64,000 bases of DNA, from assembly GCA_008360975.2 (NCBI GenBank), contig CM039183.1, positions 42,461,850 through 42,525,849 on the forward strand. Direction: 5' to 3'. Below the pieces are notes generated by a model, which saw only the letters and a program-made list of their open reading frames with translations, had not been told where the DNA came from and searched no databases. The position numbers were made by a program, and so were the translations under genes. This stretch comes from Lichenostomus cassidix (taxonomy: Eukaryota; Chordata; Aves; Passeriformes; Meliphagidae). Shown piece after piece: positions 50,910 through 62,504 of the stretch (its first letter is position 1; the number at the start of each line of letters is the position of its first letter).

Positions 50910-52125
50910 TTCTTCCACTGGAAATGTATCACCAAAAAAACCATCTTGGCTAAGCACAAATATAAGCTTAAAATGGCAATGTCCTACTGCCTGATTCTGA
51001 TATACTGGAGGTGTAAACAGCTTTGCTCTCACTCTACTCACTCTGCAGATGCCCTTGTGCATGAAAACTCTTTTGATTTCGGCTCCCAGCTTATTCCCAG
51101 ACTTGTACAGCAGAGAGGCTCCAAAGGTCACCAGCTGCCTTTAATAACTAAACACATTTTATAAACTCCCATCAAGGCTACACAGGCAATGTCTCTTGAC
51201 TTTATATTATTTGATTGCATTTAATATTCTGTTAATTTGCCAGATGCTTTCTTCAGTGTTTTGACAGTGCTTCTGCTGCAGTAAAAATTAGCACTGCTCC
51301 TTGGATCTGATTGCCTGTTTCAGCACTGTCCTGTGGAATACTATCTCACATGGTTAAACAGTTCAATTTGCTGAAAGACTTCTAACAAATTCATTTAACA
51401 AGCATTCAGAGTCATGGAATGTATATATTTTAAGGCTTTCAAATAAAAATGTCAGAGAAAAAGGCTAGGCAAATGGCTTTACTAAGACCTAGGAGTGAAT
51501 AAGGGACAATATTTAGGGTTTGGAAGTTGTACAGATGGCAGAGGTTAGTTGAGAAAGAAAGAGATGGAGGTTCAGCTGGGAAGCTGTTGCTGTCTCACCC
51601 TGGATCCTGGACTGGTGTGATTTAGGTCCCAGCTGAGTTATGTGGCTCCAGACTACATGATTTGATTTCTTTCTTACCTGCTCAGGGCCTTAGCCAAGGG
51701 CTGGTTTCACCAATATATAATTCATTGTGCCCCTGTATAACCTGCAGTCTTTTAATCTTATCTTCCTTTAGTCTTCCGTATCTGTTGTAACATCATCTAC
51801 TCTTGTACAATTGAAATTGTACTGAAAGAGGAGCTCTTTGGACTACTATGAAAATCCACAAAATCCCTCAAAATATATTATTCAAATATAAAAAGACCAA
51901 CTGGACTTCTGTAATAGCATTTGCAGCCCCAACTTCTGTCCTTGACTTCCTCTTTCTATTTCTTAATTTTTAGTGTCCTTTGTCCATTCCTCAAGTACGT
52001 TTTCTCTTTGATTAATTTCTTTGTTTCTTTCTGTTCTTCCCTATTCCATGTGTAAGAAACCTTTTTTTGCTCTTTCTCTTATGCCTTACACTTCCCCTTT
52101 CTCTACCTTTTATCATTTTTACGAC
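50910..52125. other. AT-rich single-copy DNA, no gene seen
   Basis: No gene or repeat recognised. The part 51180-51420 is notable only for its even, single-copy look. Confidence 0.5.
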
Positions 52126-52165
52126 ATCTTCTTCTTTCCTTCTCTCCCTCCATCCTTCCCTCACC
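52126..52165 (+). repeat. Polypyrimidine tract
   Basis: Nearly pure C/T (TCTTCTTCTTTCC, CTCTCCCTCCATCC), low-complexity. No convincing AG acceptor and exon follow. Confidence 0.7.
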
Positions 52166-52325
52166 ACTCCTGGGGCTCAGCTGTGCCCATTGGTGACTCT
52201 ACATGGAATCCACAAGTGGCTTACAGTGGAAGGGATGTGACCCTGTGCTCCCTCCAGCTCAGCCTAAGGACACAAAACACTCATGTCCCCATTTCTCCAT
52301 GTCACTTCTCCTTGGGGAAAGCTAA

Positions 52326-52372
52326 GCAGATGCTGGACTAGATGGCCCTGGAGCCACCTTCCAGCCTGGGCA
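52326..52372 (+). mobile_element. Short CR1 3' fragment, plus orientation
   Basis: GCTGGACTAGATGGCCCTGG followed by AGCCACCTTCCAGCC resembles the CR1 3' end in sense ('TTGGACTAGATGATCTCTGGAGGTCCCTTCCAACC'). About 45 bases match and the terminal octamers are absent. It is the only CR1 piece in the window on the plus strand. Confidence 0.5.
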
Positions 52373-55300
52373 ACACTCATGCTGAGGAAATCCTCATGGC
52401 TTTTTCCTTGGATTTAGAGCACAGCAGTAACTTGCTGAGTGTGAATCTGCAATTAGGGCACATGAGCAGCCAGAGCTCAAGCTGGTGCTTAGGCCTCTTG
52501 TGAATTAACTTCAGTGCTGCTCATGGGGACTGTTGGATCTCTGGGGAGAGGATCTGTACTGGGAGGGCTGATTTAAAACTTTTCTTTTCCTGCAGTCAAG
52601 ATTAAATATCTTATAACAGGGAACATTTCTTGCCTAAGGGGCTTGATGTTGTCCTGCTATCAACAATATTCCCTGAATAGATTTTAACGTATTTTTTTCT
52701 TGTTAATTTAAAATTGGTATTTGAAAGTTTCCTTTAAATGCATTTAGACATCTCCCTGGATGATCAATTACCTCAATTCATGTAAAGTTCTCATGCGTAA
52801 GCACTCCCTATGATGGCAAGAAATGGAATTCAGTAATAAACTCTCATACATTTATTAAGGACCCACAGCCACAGATCACCATTGTCAGTTCATATAATGC
52901 TTCCCTAGTTACTTAAAAGCTCTATTACATGCCATTACACTTATAATCCCACTTAATATTAGTCCACTTAACAACCTCTCAAACATTTGGAATTGAATTT
53001 ACAGTCGCTCATCAGTGCCTCTCTGAGGTTTATTGAAACATTTCCTCTCTAAATGTTTTTGTGGTCTGAGAAAGGATTATTCTCATTGAAGTGTCATAAG
53101 CTCTGCTCAACAACTCACTTATTTCTCCCTTCTCTATTCTTTATGCCTCTTTGTTTTCTCCTACCAGCTCGTTTATTCTATATTCCATTCAATGTAACCC
53201 CTCTCAATGCAAACGACAGCCTTAGGTCCTGGATGTAAATCTTTAGTGCAAACAGCCCCAGATCCTGCACATTACCCGCAGCAGCAGAAACAGTAACTTC
53301 TGGGGATGCAATTGCCTTTGTAGCCTTAGCTGCTGTCATCTTGTAGAATAAGCTTTACATCTCTGCTTTCCACTCCTTATTCATAAAAATACACAGCAAT
53401 CTGAATGTGTCTGAATCTGTCCCTGACTAATGATCCCACGTTCAGGTGGGTCAGGTATGCTGACAGACCCAGGCTCATGTTTCTGGCCTGAAATATGTAA
53501 CCAGTTCTCATCTTGTGTTGCTGGCTAAGGAAAGCTCAAATGGGCTTTGCTATTAGAAAAGCCTCTGGAGCGTGCAAACCACAGTGAACTGGAACTACTG
53601 GTTTGTCACCCTTGGACTCAGATCAGAGAGCTTCTGAATTTGCCAGGTGAGGCATGACATGGGTTTTACCTTTTTGTCACACTTTCTGCAGGCAGCTTCT
53701 ACAGGAAATGTCTGACACAGTTCCTCCTGTCTGAAGAGTTTCCAGGGCAAGTACATAACTCCTCACGTTTACAGTGACTTTTCTCTCTGCAATGAAGTAC
53801 GTCAGTATTACACTGTAAAAGCAGTCATCCATCAACATTCCATCATCATGCTTTTGCAAGGACTGTTGTAGAAAATCCTCATGAACCATGGGTTTGCCAA
53901 GAACCTGAACGCAGATTGAGGATCTGCTTGCCAGAGCCAAGAAAGGTAGATCAAGCTAACTGCTGATCCTGTCTCTATTCTGCTCATCCTGCAGGCAGCT
54001 TTTTTCCCCATAACACTGCACTGGACTGCAGGGGTTGCAGCCTTCCTGTCTTTCACAGCCCTTGTTGCTGGATCAGCCCCATGGATGGATATGGCTCAGC
54101 CTCTCCCAAGCTGCTGCCCTCTAAGACCTGTCCTTTCTTGTCATATAGCTGACTTTGTCATGAAAAAAGGCTTTGCTGACAAAATGCTCCAGCTCTCATG
54201 GAAACACAGGAGCACGCTGTACACAATGTATGGATTGGAAAACAACTCCTGCCTGGCAGGCTGGCAGAGAACACGAGAACTGCTGTGTGATCAATACTGT
54301 CCTGAACGTTTTGCAGCTCTGCTTAGCACGGGGCAGCCAGAAAGCTTCCAAAATCACCAGGATAAGATCAAAACATGTCTTCCTATTCCCATATCTGTGT
54401 AGTTTTAATTAGGACTTTTTGGCCAGGGGTGGTTTTCCTCCCTTACTTGATTCTGTAGGCTTCAAGATAGTTTTTTCAATATTCCTTGATGAAATGAAAT
54501 GGTGCCTCAACAAGACAAAACAAAAGGGAAAGGACATTTTTCAGCAGAAGAAAACCAGCCTGATGATTAATCTCTGCCCCCAGTAGGGCAGCTGAGGCAC
54601 AGACACAGACAGCTGCCTCCAGGTGCTGGTATACAGCCACCCAGCAGCTGCTTGCCAGGTTTTTAATGTGGGATTGCCTCTCCACCCGCAAGGGGACTGC
54701 CTGCTACTGGGGATAGCAATGGGAATTAAAGGCATTTGCCTGTCAGATGCTTCCATAAAACATCTGAGTCTTTAGCTAAAAATTACAATAAAGGAAAGCT
54801 CGTTTAGGGCTTCTAGGAGGTTTGGGGTCATGCCTTGCTCTCCCAGCCCTGCTGCATGGGCAACACTCTGTGGCAAAGAGGCCAAACATTCTGCTGAGGG
54901 TGGAATCACACCCAGCCCTCTGCAGCCTGCTCCAGAGTGGTCCTGCAGCCTTGCCTGCCATGCCTGCTCCTGTGGAGATGCTTTCGTTCCCATCTGGCTT
55001 GGACCATTTCCACAAGCACCAAGCTGGGCTGGAGTTTCTCCAGGGAAACAAATGGCAGAAGGTGGGCAGAGACAGCACAGTCTGGCTCTCTAAACTGCTT
55101 TTTTTGGGTGGGTAATCTGGATTGTCACACAGAAAGTTGCATCACCTGCAACCTATATAGTGATAGAATTACACTGGATCAAAAGGTAAATGTTTTCTGT
55201 ATATTTAAGCTGTAGCATTAGGGATTTTGATTTTTTCTGAAAGCCCCTTGCATGCTTTCTTCACTTTAGTTTAAATTAGTTGGATGATTTAATTGTTATC

Positions 55301-56782
55301 TCTTTGTTTTGTCTTTATGGATGCTACAGAAGGGATTATTTTTTCTTTTGCACTTCTTTTTTTTGGTCTTGGTATTATTATGCTGAGGCTTCAAACAGCT
55401 GAGTTGTCTGGAAGTTCATTTTTCCTCAGAAGAACCATTTGGCTCTTCTGCTGATGGCAGAGAGCACAAGTTGGCACACTTTCAAAAGAGAAAGCTTATT
55501 TTACCAGCAGCAACTGTGTCTTTCATTCAACCTGGAACAGCAGATAGGAAGCCAAGGGACTGTTCAAGAAGCAATTCCAGGCAAATTACAATCTGAAATC
55601 AGCTTTGAAAGAACTGTGATGAAAAGCAACTATATTATTTCTTTGAGTTTTTTTCTTCTCATTTTCACCCCTTTTGTTTTTTTTCAAAGAGAAAACTAGA
55701 GTGAAACCAACCTTCATTCAGAAGGGAAGTATATTGATTCACTTTCATGTCTTTCCGATTTTTCTTCTCTCTGATTTGTGAGCTCTAAAAGGACATTTTC
55801 CATCACTTTGGTGAGGTGATATGTCCAATATTTGAAATTTGTGTCTTTTTGATACCTCAGTGATTTCCTTGGCTTAGAAGGTTTTTTATTATTATTGTAT
55901 GATATCTGAAATACGCTTTTGTTTTCTCTAGAGAGATTCTTTCATTCTTTTAATGAAAAAACTTTTACTTTCATGCCAGATCATAATCTTGATTCTCTCA
56001 CAACTTCAATTCTACTGAATGGAGGACTGTGCCCTGTGGCTACACGTCTCAGAAGGGGAAAAGGTCACAAGCAGCCAAAGGTACAAAGCAGTAACACTGG
56101 ATAAAGAGTTCCTGTTTCATCCCAGTTGGTGATCTCTGAGAAGAAATCAGATGTGTTGCATGTACTGAATGCTGTGCCTTTGTCTGTGTATTTGTGCCTT
56201 TTCCACTCTATAACACGCCAAAACTCAGAGCAGTAGAAAACTGCACAACAGGAGGTTGCTGTTCTGGTGACTCTTCTGCCATGGTGGCTCTCCTATCATG
56301 GTGGACACTCGAATGCATGTTCTAGTGCAGGGACTTTGCTGTGCAGAAGTAGTCCAGGACTCAGATGTGCTGTTCTAGGGCCTCAGACTGGGCACCCTGG
56401 TACCACCTTGGCATTGTTGCACTGCTGAAGGCATGGTGGACTGATCCACTTACTCCTCCTCATCTCGTGGAGCTCAGCATCTCTCACAGCCCTTCCATTA
56501 CTGTATTTCTCATTATATGGATGCCTGAAATAATCCAATGGCAGCATAGTGAAGATTGTAATGCAAATAAAAAACGTCTATACTGTGTGATTTGTAAGAT
56601 CCACCCAGCATCTTGCCTCCAGCTGTCAGAAAGAGGCCAGAAAGAGGTCCTTATGAGAGAGCATAAGAAGCAGGGCAAATGCAAGATGGTTCCTTCCCAG
56701 CTACAGGGTTTTTTCAAGTGGTTTCCTGAGCTAAGGTTGCACCCAGACAGTCACATTCCCTCACCACTGGTGGACATTCATG
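52373..56782. other. Single-copy stretch, no gene seen
   Basis: The 53.9-55.1 kb part is more GC-rich and has overlapping open frames of about 70-105 codons on both strands, which is the pattern of composition and not of a gene. The 150-codon plus-strand frame at 56365-56817 runs into the old CR1 below and has no domain. Confidence 0.5.
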
Positions 56783-57100
56783 CTTACATGAATTTGTCTG
56801 ACCCCTTTTTAAATTAATTTATAAGTTTAGCCTCTGCAACCTCCATGAACAGTTAGTTTCACAGTTTAATTAGATGCTAGGGGAAAAGGTATTTCTTTCT
56901 CATTGTTTTAATCCTGCTGCTGATAATTGGGGTGCCTTCTAATTCTCATAGTGGGTGGAAGATTGAGTAATTGTTCCCTGTTTATTTCAATTATCATTAT
57001 AAACCTCTATTATCTCCCCTCTCAGCTGTCTCTTCTTTTCAGCTGAAGAGTTCAAGTCTAATTAGTCTGTCCTCATTTCTGCAAGGCTGAAACCAGCTCA
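56783..57100 (-). mobile_element. Very old CR1/L3-type LINE fragment
   Basis: The plus-strand order is ATTTGTCTGACCCCTTTTTA, TTTAGCCTCTGCAACCTCCA, GTTTCACAGTTTAATTAGAT, GGTATTTCTTTCTCATTG, TTTTAATCCTGCTGCTGATA, GGGGTGCCTTCTAATTCTCA, AACCTCTATTATCTCCCCTC, TCAGCTGTCTCTTCTTTTCA and GCTGAAGAGTTCAAGTCTA. It follows the antisense of an amniote-wide CR1/L3 consensus ('...GGCCTCCACAACATCCTGTGGCAATGAGTTCCACAGTTTAA...ATAGACCTCTATCATATCCCCCCTCAGTCGTCTCTTTTCCAAGCTGAAGAGTCC'). High divergence but continuous collinearity over about 300 bp. It is probably much older than the bird-specific copies, although an age needs alignment. Confidence 0.75.
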
Positions 57101-60100
57101 AAATAATTGCCAAGCACAATCCTAGCACACTGTCCAAATCATACCTGCAATACTCTTGAGGTTATTTGGCCACTTGTTAAACCAATGGACATTTTTACAA
57201 GGCCTGCTATGAATGCAAAGGGCATGTACAGGGCACTTGGATCAGAAGGGCAACCCAATAGATATGTGACACTTTTTGTACATAGTGCCACTTTTGATCA
57301 GCTGTAAGGTGTAACTGAATGTACTGGTAAAGACCATGTGCCTTTGTGTATGCAGGAAATAGCACCTGGCATAGAAATGCCTGAGAAGATGACATGTAAA
57401 CTGTGCTTCCATTCTCATTTCTGCGGAAAGGGAAAAATTAGGACAGACCTTTAATTGGCAAAGTTCAACAGTGGGAGCATTTAGACTTCTGATATGAGTG
57501 TTGTCTGGGCTGCGTAAAGGGAGATGGAGGGAAGCTCCTGAATGGACGTGAGCTGTCCTAAAAATGAAGAAAATACAATCTGAACTCTCAGCTATGTAAA
57601 GAAAAACAACAGGCAAAGATAGCCAAAACAAGCAAAAATTGAAGAAGTGCCACTTATAAACCCTGACAACTAATGAATGCTCAGATCTTGCGGATTTAAA
57701 CGTGAAAAACAGGATGTGAAAATGCAGGCAGGCGCTTGAAGAGTGACATTCCACTGGCTTTGTATTTGCGCCTCGTGGGGCTGCCATGCACTGGCAGAAA
57801 TCGGGCAGTGAGCAGCTGAATGGCCCAAAAGTGAGTGCTCTGACTTTGCTCCCAGAGCTGCTCAATCCTGGCCACCTGGAGTAGGAGGCATTCTTCAGGT
57901 AGCTCCTCTACACTGAAAAAAAGCACTCACTGGACTTCTGAGGTCATTCTGCCTTGCCTTATTTGCCCTTCATCATTTTACACAAATCAAGTGCAGCTTC
58001 ATCCACCCAAGTGTGAATTATCTCCCTGGTAGTCAGCAGTGCTTGAATAGAAAAATCTTGCTATAGCCAGCATCTTTTAAATTGCTTGGTATTTTCCACA
58101 TTATGAAGATTATTTGTCCAGTGACTGCCACCTGCCTCCTCCTTATCCTTCTTCTAGGCTAATAAAAAAATATAGCTATAAATACATTCAAGACACCTGG
58201 TATAATATTTCCTAGATCTTTAAAATATCATGCTACCTGGTTATGAAAAATCAATTTTCAGAGTCTTGAAGTGGAAAGAAAACTCCTTAGTGCAGCAAAA
58301 TCAAACATCCAAATGTTCCTCCAGCAACAAACTAAAAATTAATTCAGACTTTGGGACAGAGTCCCACATCACTGTTTTCTTCTTTGCTTTTCTAAAAGTG
58401 ATGTAATGTCCTCATTTATTTTCAAGTAACTATAGTAACCTTCTTGTTCTGGAATTGGGATATATTTCAAGGCACACATTTAAGGAAATGTAAATCCTGC
58501 CATCTCATGGGTGGTGAGCTCTTTCAGTTCCCTTTAGGATTCAGCAGGAGGGCACAAGGCGCACCAGTCCTCCATAAGGCTAATCTCTTGAGTAACCTAT
58601 AGCTGAACACAACAGCTACCTCTTCCAGGTGCTGAAAAGAAAAATCCTGAGTTTTCTGAAGTGTGGGGCTACTTGAGTATGACATGTGGAAGCAGGTAGA
58701 AATGCATTAGTCCTGCGATTTCAGCTGGTCACTCCTTATGAATACAAAATGAATTTGAAGTGCCAACTGAGGAGAGTTTTAAAAACACTGAACATGGGTG
58801 TAAATGATTACCTGGGATGGGTGTTAGCAGCAAACAGATACTGACATGGCAGCAATTTCTTAACTCCTTCTTTCCTCTCTGCTTACCTGGCTATCAAGGA
58901 ACAAATTGGGATACATCAGTGGCTCACCCCAAGCCCCATGGAAATGTCCTCTCTCATACATATGATGTTCTGTGTTATGAAGCTGGTGACCATCCCCCTT
59001 GATCTTCATTTTGTTTTGGTTTCATGGAGCATTACAGGTGTGTTGCACAGTTTAAATACATGGTATGTTGCATGTTTTAACTACTGAGTAAAGCAATACA
59101 GAAGGAAAGAATCAGAGTCAAGACACAGAAGCAGGAAAAGCATCTTTCAGGCAGTACAGCCTTACTCTCCAGTGACTTGTTCTTGCATTGACGTCAGTCG
59201 GCACGAAGTGTACGTTCTTGTATGCATCTGTGTGATTCCTGGTTGTTTTTATGTTTTGTCTGTACTGCATTGTTTTCCCTGCAGCAGTGTACCCTGGGTA
59301 GGTCTGATCCTCTGGCAAGGAGCAGAATTAGAGACAGTGGTGTTGTGTCAGTACAGCAGTAGTCATGCTGGGGTGGTGGGACTGTCATCAGCAGCTGCTT
59401 GCAGTGCAGCAGGGCAGCTCTCAGGAAAGCCTGCCGAGTGCCAGGCTCTCAGAAAGATGCTTCTGATATAATCCCAAGCAAGCAAAAGGGTTTATTTTGA
59501 TCAGTCTGTAGCTCTTTTGATTGCAGATTACTCTGCAATTTTGGAAGTCATCTATCCTCTTTATTAAAAACAAAATAACTCAACTGTTCACCAAGTATAC
59601 ACAAAGGTGTGGAAATGGTGACATGGAACACAAAGTGCTGGAACATATAGCTTTGATATCTGTTTTGTATGTTAACAATCATGAATATCCATGCTCTGAG
59701 AGTCTGGTTTTTCTTGCTGTGCTTAGGGCAGATCTAGTCCAAGGAGAAATAGAACATCTACTGATTCACTGATCTGGTAAGTAGCAGATTTTTCAGGCAA
59801 TATCCCTAAAGATTAAAAGAAGAAAAGGATGTCAGCAATTGCATGCTAGAGACACAGTGCAGAGACAGTAGATCCAGCAGACATTCTATGCTCTGCTCCT
59901 TATTCTCAAGAGCTACACATATATTAGTAGTTTTAAATTCAAGCCTAGATTTCACTTTGTATTTCCGTTATGTCGAACAAGTGACATGGGATAACTCAGT
60001 CACTGGACAGAACCAGTTGTATCTTGCTATGAAATGCCAAACCTGCTGTGTGCCACACTACAGGTGTGACAGGGGAAACTGGGATATTGTGGCTAGCACA

Positions 60101-60154
60101 GGTCTTTCCCATGAGAAATCCTTTTGTGTTTTATAAATAAAGATAAGGTTTGGA
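57101..60154. other. AT-rich single-copy DNA, no gene seen
   Basis: Contains the longest open frame of the window (207 codons, minus strand, 57242-57865), judged to be chance because it is rich in Cys, His, Phe and Ser and has no domain. No repeat recognised. Confidence 0.5.
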
Positions 60155-60349
60155 TGTTATTAAAAACAGTGTCCCAAGACTTGGACGGTGCAGACCTGGC
60201 CAATCAGGCCTAGGGGGAGGTTTTTGACTGACCAATCTGGGTGACTTTTGAAAACTCTACATATATGATGAAATCAAAACAATAAAGGCCTTTTCCTTCT
60301 TGCCACTGAGAACTGGATTCTTCTCTCTGCTAGCGGCTCAACAGCGACA
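60155..60349 (+). mobile_element. Short retroviral LTR, solo
   Basis: A 195-bp block running from TGTTATT to GCGACA, so it has TG...CA ends. In order it holds two CCAAT boxes (60200-60204 and 60232-60236), a TATA-like CATATATG (60260-60267), and the poly-A signal AATAAA (60281-60286) in the context ACAATAAAGGCC, followed by a U5-like stretch rich in CTTCT. The TATA to AATAAA spacing of about 20 bases and the small size resemble LTRs of alpha/beta-type (ERVK-like) bird retroviruses. GGAT occurs at both borders (60152-60155 and 60350-60353) and may be a target-site duplication, although its left copy overlaps the first T of the TG end. No viral gene lies on either side, so it is best read as a solo LTR left by recombination. 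Confidence 0.6.
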
Positions 60350-62504
60350 GGATATCAGCTTCATACCTATTTTAAAAGCTCCATTTAAAGACTCCCAGTC
60401 CTGATCCATGTCCCAGTCACAGCACAGCAGTGCTCTCACATGGAGCTTGTTACCCTGCTCCCACAGCCAGGGCTTTTCTGCCTCAGGCAGGTCATGCTTA
60501 AGCGAACTGAGGCATCCTTCCATTGCAGCTGAACTGATGCTTCCATCCCTCATGGTATGCTGGGAAGCTAAAGGTCCTTCATGTGTAGGTGGGACTCCTC
60601 TGCAGGCAGAGCACATCTTCACACAGCCCTGAACATGGCAGGCAGAAACCACGAGGACTTCAGCCTTTCTGCTGCCAGTGTTTGCAGCAGTGGCCACTGA
60701 GCACCACACTGAGGGGGACACTGGGCAATTGCCTGGCAGCCTCTCCTTCCCTGCCTTCCCACCTCAGCTCACCTCTCCCTGTGTCCTGCTCAGCAAAGAC
60801 CCATCTTTGGAGGAATGCAGAATTAAATCTCCAGTTTTTCCAAGGCATTTCCCCATGGAAATGGCTTTATTTACATAGACTTGCTCCTTATGCTTAAAAT
60901 ATGTAAGCTGAAGAGCAGCAAGTTCTCTGCAGCAAGCTGTGGCTGAGGATTTGCTTTTTTTCTTTGCAGATCCCCCTGGATCTACTCCATTTCATCCTGC
61001 TCATTGTGCAATTAAGAACTGAAATGGGAATGTGATCGTTCAACCCAATACTGAGGCCCCTGTGGATGGGCATTTAATTTCTCTCCTATCTGTTGTAATG
61101 GCAAGTCCCCACATTTATTCCCCAGGTGCTCTGCTGTACTGCTCTGGTGAGAAAGTCATTACCCTTTTCAAGGAAAAGCTCCATGGCATGCAGTTGTCAA
61201 TGGCCTGAAAAGTCAAAAAGCTCTTACCTTTGAAACAAGCCAAGAAAAAAAAAAAAAAAAGAAATGGAAAACCAATTTTTGGAAGCTGCAGCACTTTTCT
61301 CAAGGACAGCTGCAAATGGCACTTACTGCATACAAATAGGAGCCAGCAATGATGAAAAGAAAGCAACACATAAACAAATTGGGTCTCTCACTTTCCTTCT
61401 TCTCAGGAGCAGGGTATGAACTGCATCGCTGCCTTGTTCTATGAAGTTATCTCACTCCTTTGAGGAATTACCCTCTTGCTCTGATAAGCCAATGGCAGCC
61501 AAACCTGATAGAAACCAACACGACCCCCCTGCAGCAGGGAGAGTAGAGGGAGCTGCTGCCAAAATGCAGCAGCTTTTAGATTCTTAAGATGCTGAAAACA
61601 GAACCAGGGATTTTCACTGAAGAAAATTTCACGCTAAACTTTTTATTCCTAGGGGAAGGTTGGGAGAAGCAAAGAGCTAAGGTCTGGTGAAGGAAAGTTG
61701 TTTAGATTGTTTTCATGGATATTGCTTCAACTACCTCTTTGCCCAGACCTTACAGTGTATACAGACAGAGCCTAGGGACCCAGATGGACAGTGAGCAGAA
61801 GTTTGGTGTCACCTGGGAAGGGAGCAAGAGAGCAAGTAGTAGGGACTCCTTCAAGGCAGAGAAAGGAGAGAGGATGGCATTTCTGAGTACTGCTCAAAGC
61901 ACTGCTTTTAACTGTGTATAAAATTACCACCTACCCCTCCAAATGTAGCCTTATATTTAGGTAGTGAACAATCTGCATGAAGACAGTAATTTCTACCCAG
62001 CCAGATCAATTCCATTTAACTAGGAAAATAGGTACTGGCATTTTGAGAAGCAATGACATTCTTGTGTCTTTTATAAACCAATAAATTTGAACTGCACATT
62101 TCTGCCTAAATACTGCTCTTTCTCCTCTCAAGGATGGCCCATATTGTTTCCGAAATAAATTTAAGGGAGCTTTGCTGGTAACCTCTCTGGGATTAAAGTC
62201 CTGAAGCTGAGCGAGTCATGTATAATGGATCCACCTCTGAGAAGTCCCATCAAGTGAAAAACAGGTGTGTTGCAGGAAAGTGCTCTGGCAGCAAATCACT
62301 GTCAGAAGGACCTTTCAGAGTCAAGGCCACCCTTGTTTTATTGCAGGGGGCTGCTGGGCCATTACCTTTGGAAATCAATTCTAGAGGGTGACAGATGCTT
62401 TCAGCTTGCAGAGCTATGCACTGTGAAGGCACCAAATAGCTGCAGTGCTGCTGTGGCTTCTGTGGAGTCTGTGGATGGCTGGTGGCTATAATTAGCAGAG
62501 CCCT
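60350..62504. other. Single-copy DNA, no gene seen
   Basis: The first 500 bases are GC-richer and hold a 127-codon minus-strand and a 102-codon plus-strand open frame without domains. An A16 run lies at 61245-61260 with no recognisable SINE or processed copy next to it. Confidence 0.5.
61245..61260. repeat. A16 homopolymer
   Basis: Sixteen consecutive A on the plus strand, preceded by AAG and followed by GAAATGGAAAACC. Confidence 0.9.

Noticed and set aside
51960..52170. Long pyrimidine-rich run as a possible intron branch/acceptor region
   Set aside because: No AG followed by a plausible exon; best explained as low-complexity DNA.
56365..56817. 150-codon plus-strand frame
   Set aside because: Its 3' end runs through an antisense old CR1 and no part resembles a known protein.
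57242..57865. 207-codon open frame on the minus strand, longest in the window
   Set aside because: No domain, many Cys/His/Phe/Ser residues, and a length near what chance gives in six frames of 64 kb AT-rich DNA. No splice or promoter support.
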